Shown: positions 15,065-15,183 of the stretch, piece by piece
Numbering within the stretch: position 1 is the stretch's first letter
Layout: the number at the start of each line of letters is the position of its first letter
Assembly (NCBI GenBank): GCA_015494005.1
Contig: WGCB01000600.1
Coordinates: forward strand, 1-15,183
DNA from: Caldilineaceae bacterium
GTDB lineage: Bacteria > Chloroflexota > Anaerolineae > Caldilineales > Caldilineaceae
Reading direction: 5' to 3'
Length of the DNA stretch: 15,183 bases
Notes under the pieces: model-generated
What the model was told of the DNA's origin: nothing
The model's database searches: none
The model's input: only the letters and a program-made list of their open reading frames with translations
Program-made: the position numbers and the translations under genes

Positions 15065-15092
15065 CAACCTCCTATACTGCGAACGGAGGTTG
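15065..15092. promoter_or_regulatory. Inverted repeat around a TATACT box, overlapping a ribosome binding site
   Basis: CAACCTCC (15065-15072) and GGAGGTTG (15085-15092) form a perfect 8-bp inverted repeat with a 12-base spacer that contains TATACT (15073-15078). As DNA it could be an operator over a -10 box. As RNA, a transcript starting further upstream would hide the GGAGGT that serves the ATG at 15101. No good -35 is seen at 16-18 bp spacing. Confidence 0.4.
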
Positions 15093-15100
15093 TCTGTCCC

Positions 15101-15183
15101 ATGAGCTCATCTGCATCCATGCGGTGCTCCCCTTGTCCCAAGCCGAAACGCAACAGCTCGAGAGGCCCTGTCCTGTGGATAGC
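15101..15183 (+). CDS. Start of an unidentified reading frame (partial)
   Basis: An ATG at 15101 lies ten bases after GGAGGT and opens a frame that continues to the window edge, at least 27 codons. It reads MSSSASMRCSPCPKPKRNSS and onward. I do not recognise the product, and the composition (Ser, Pro, Cys and basic residues) is not strongly protein-like. Another plus-strand frame here and one minus-strand frame are also open, so the call rests mainly on the ribosome binding site. Confidence 0.3.
   Translation, partial: MSSSASMRCSPCPKPKRNSSRGPVLWI

Noticed and set aside
15101..15183. flbD after flgE
   Set aside because: The visible N-terminus has none of the FlbD pattern (a start like MIxLTRL), and a terminator separates it from flgE.

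Overview
The window is a GC-rich bacterial flagellar gene cluster at the end of an assembled contig. The first 27 bases are leftover Illumina Nextera adapter, so the left edge is a contig end and not native DNA. No ribosomal RNA or taxonomic marker is present. The gene order resembles the fla/che-type operon of Gram-positive and other monoderm-like lineages (flgC-fliE-fliF-fliG-fliH-fliI-fliJ ... fliK-flgD-flgE), with a short, N-terminal-only FlgD and a flg_new (TIGR02530-like) gene between flgD and flgE. Together with the high GC, this makes a Chloroflexota or a similar high-GC deep-branching phylum my best guess, but that is inference only.

Left part (1-2147): adapter; a short unassigned flank; a strong intrinsic terminator (200-237); the flagellin gene fliC on the minus strand (277-1524); its long leader region; and a 147-bp decayed remnant of a second flagellin gene in the same orientation (1851-1997). 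The remnant is built from three non-adjacent flagellin segments. A candidate divergent promoter region for the plus-strand operon follows.

Main operon (2148-14883, all plus strand): a clan GH-A glycosidase-fold protein with a long Pro/Gln/Ser-rich N-terminus abuts flgC directly. Then come fliE, fliF (MS ring), fliG (rotor/switch), fliH-fliI-fliJ (export ATPase complex), a soluble lytic transglycosylase, flgB (proximal rod), fliK (hook-length control), flgD (hook cap), a flg_new-type gene and flgE (hook). Together these encode the rotor base, the export ATPase, the proximal rod and the hook. The export gate, the C-ring proteins FliM/FliN, the motor and the regulators are not in view. The operon ends in a strong nested-stem terminator (14915-14968).

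Right end (14969-15183): a short region with an inverted repeat that encloses a TATACT box and contains a Shine-Dalgarno sequence, followed by the start of an unidentified reading frame that runs off the window.

The most interesting points are these. (1) A glycosidase of a fold not usually linked to flagella is coupled to flgC. (2) flgB is split away from flgC, and each of these rod genes lies directly behind a different putative glycan-cleaving enzyme that has no visible signal peptide. (3) The flagellin remnant has in-frame internal deletions, one of them at a repeat that is still present in the intact fliC.
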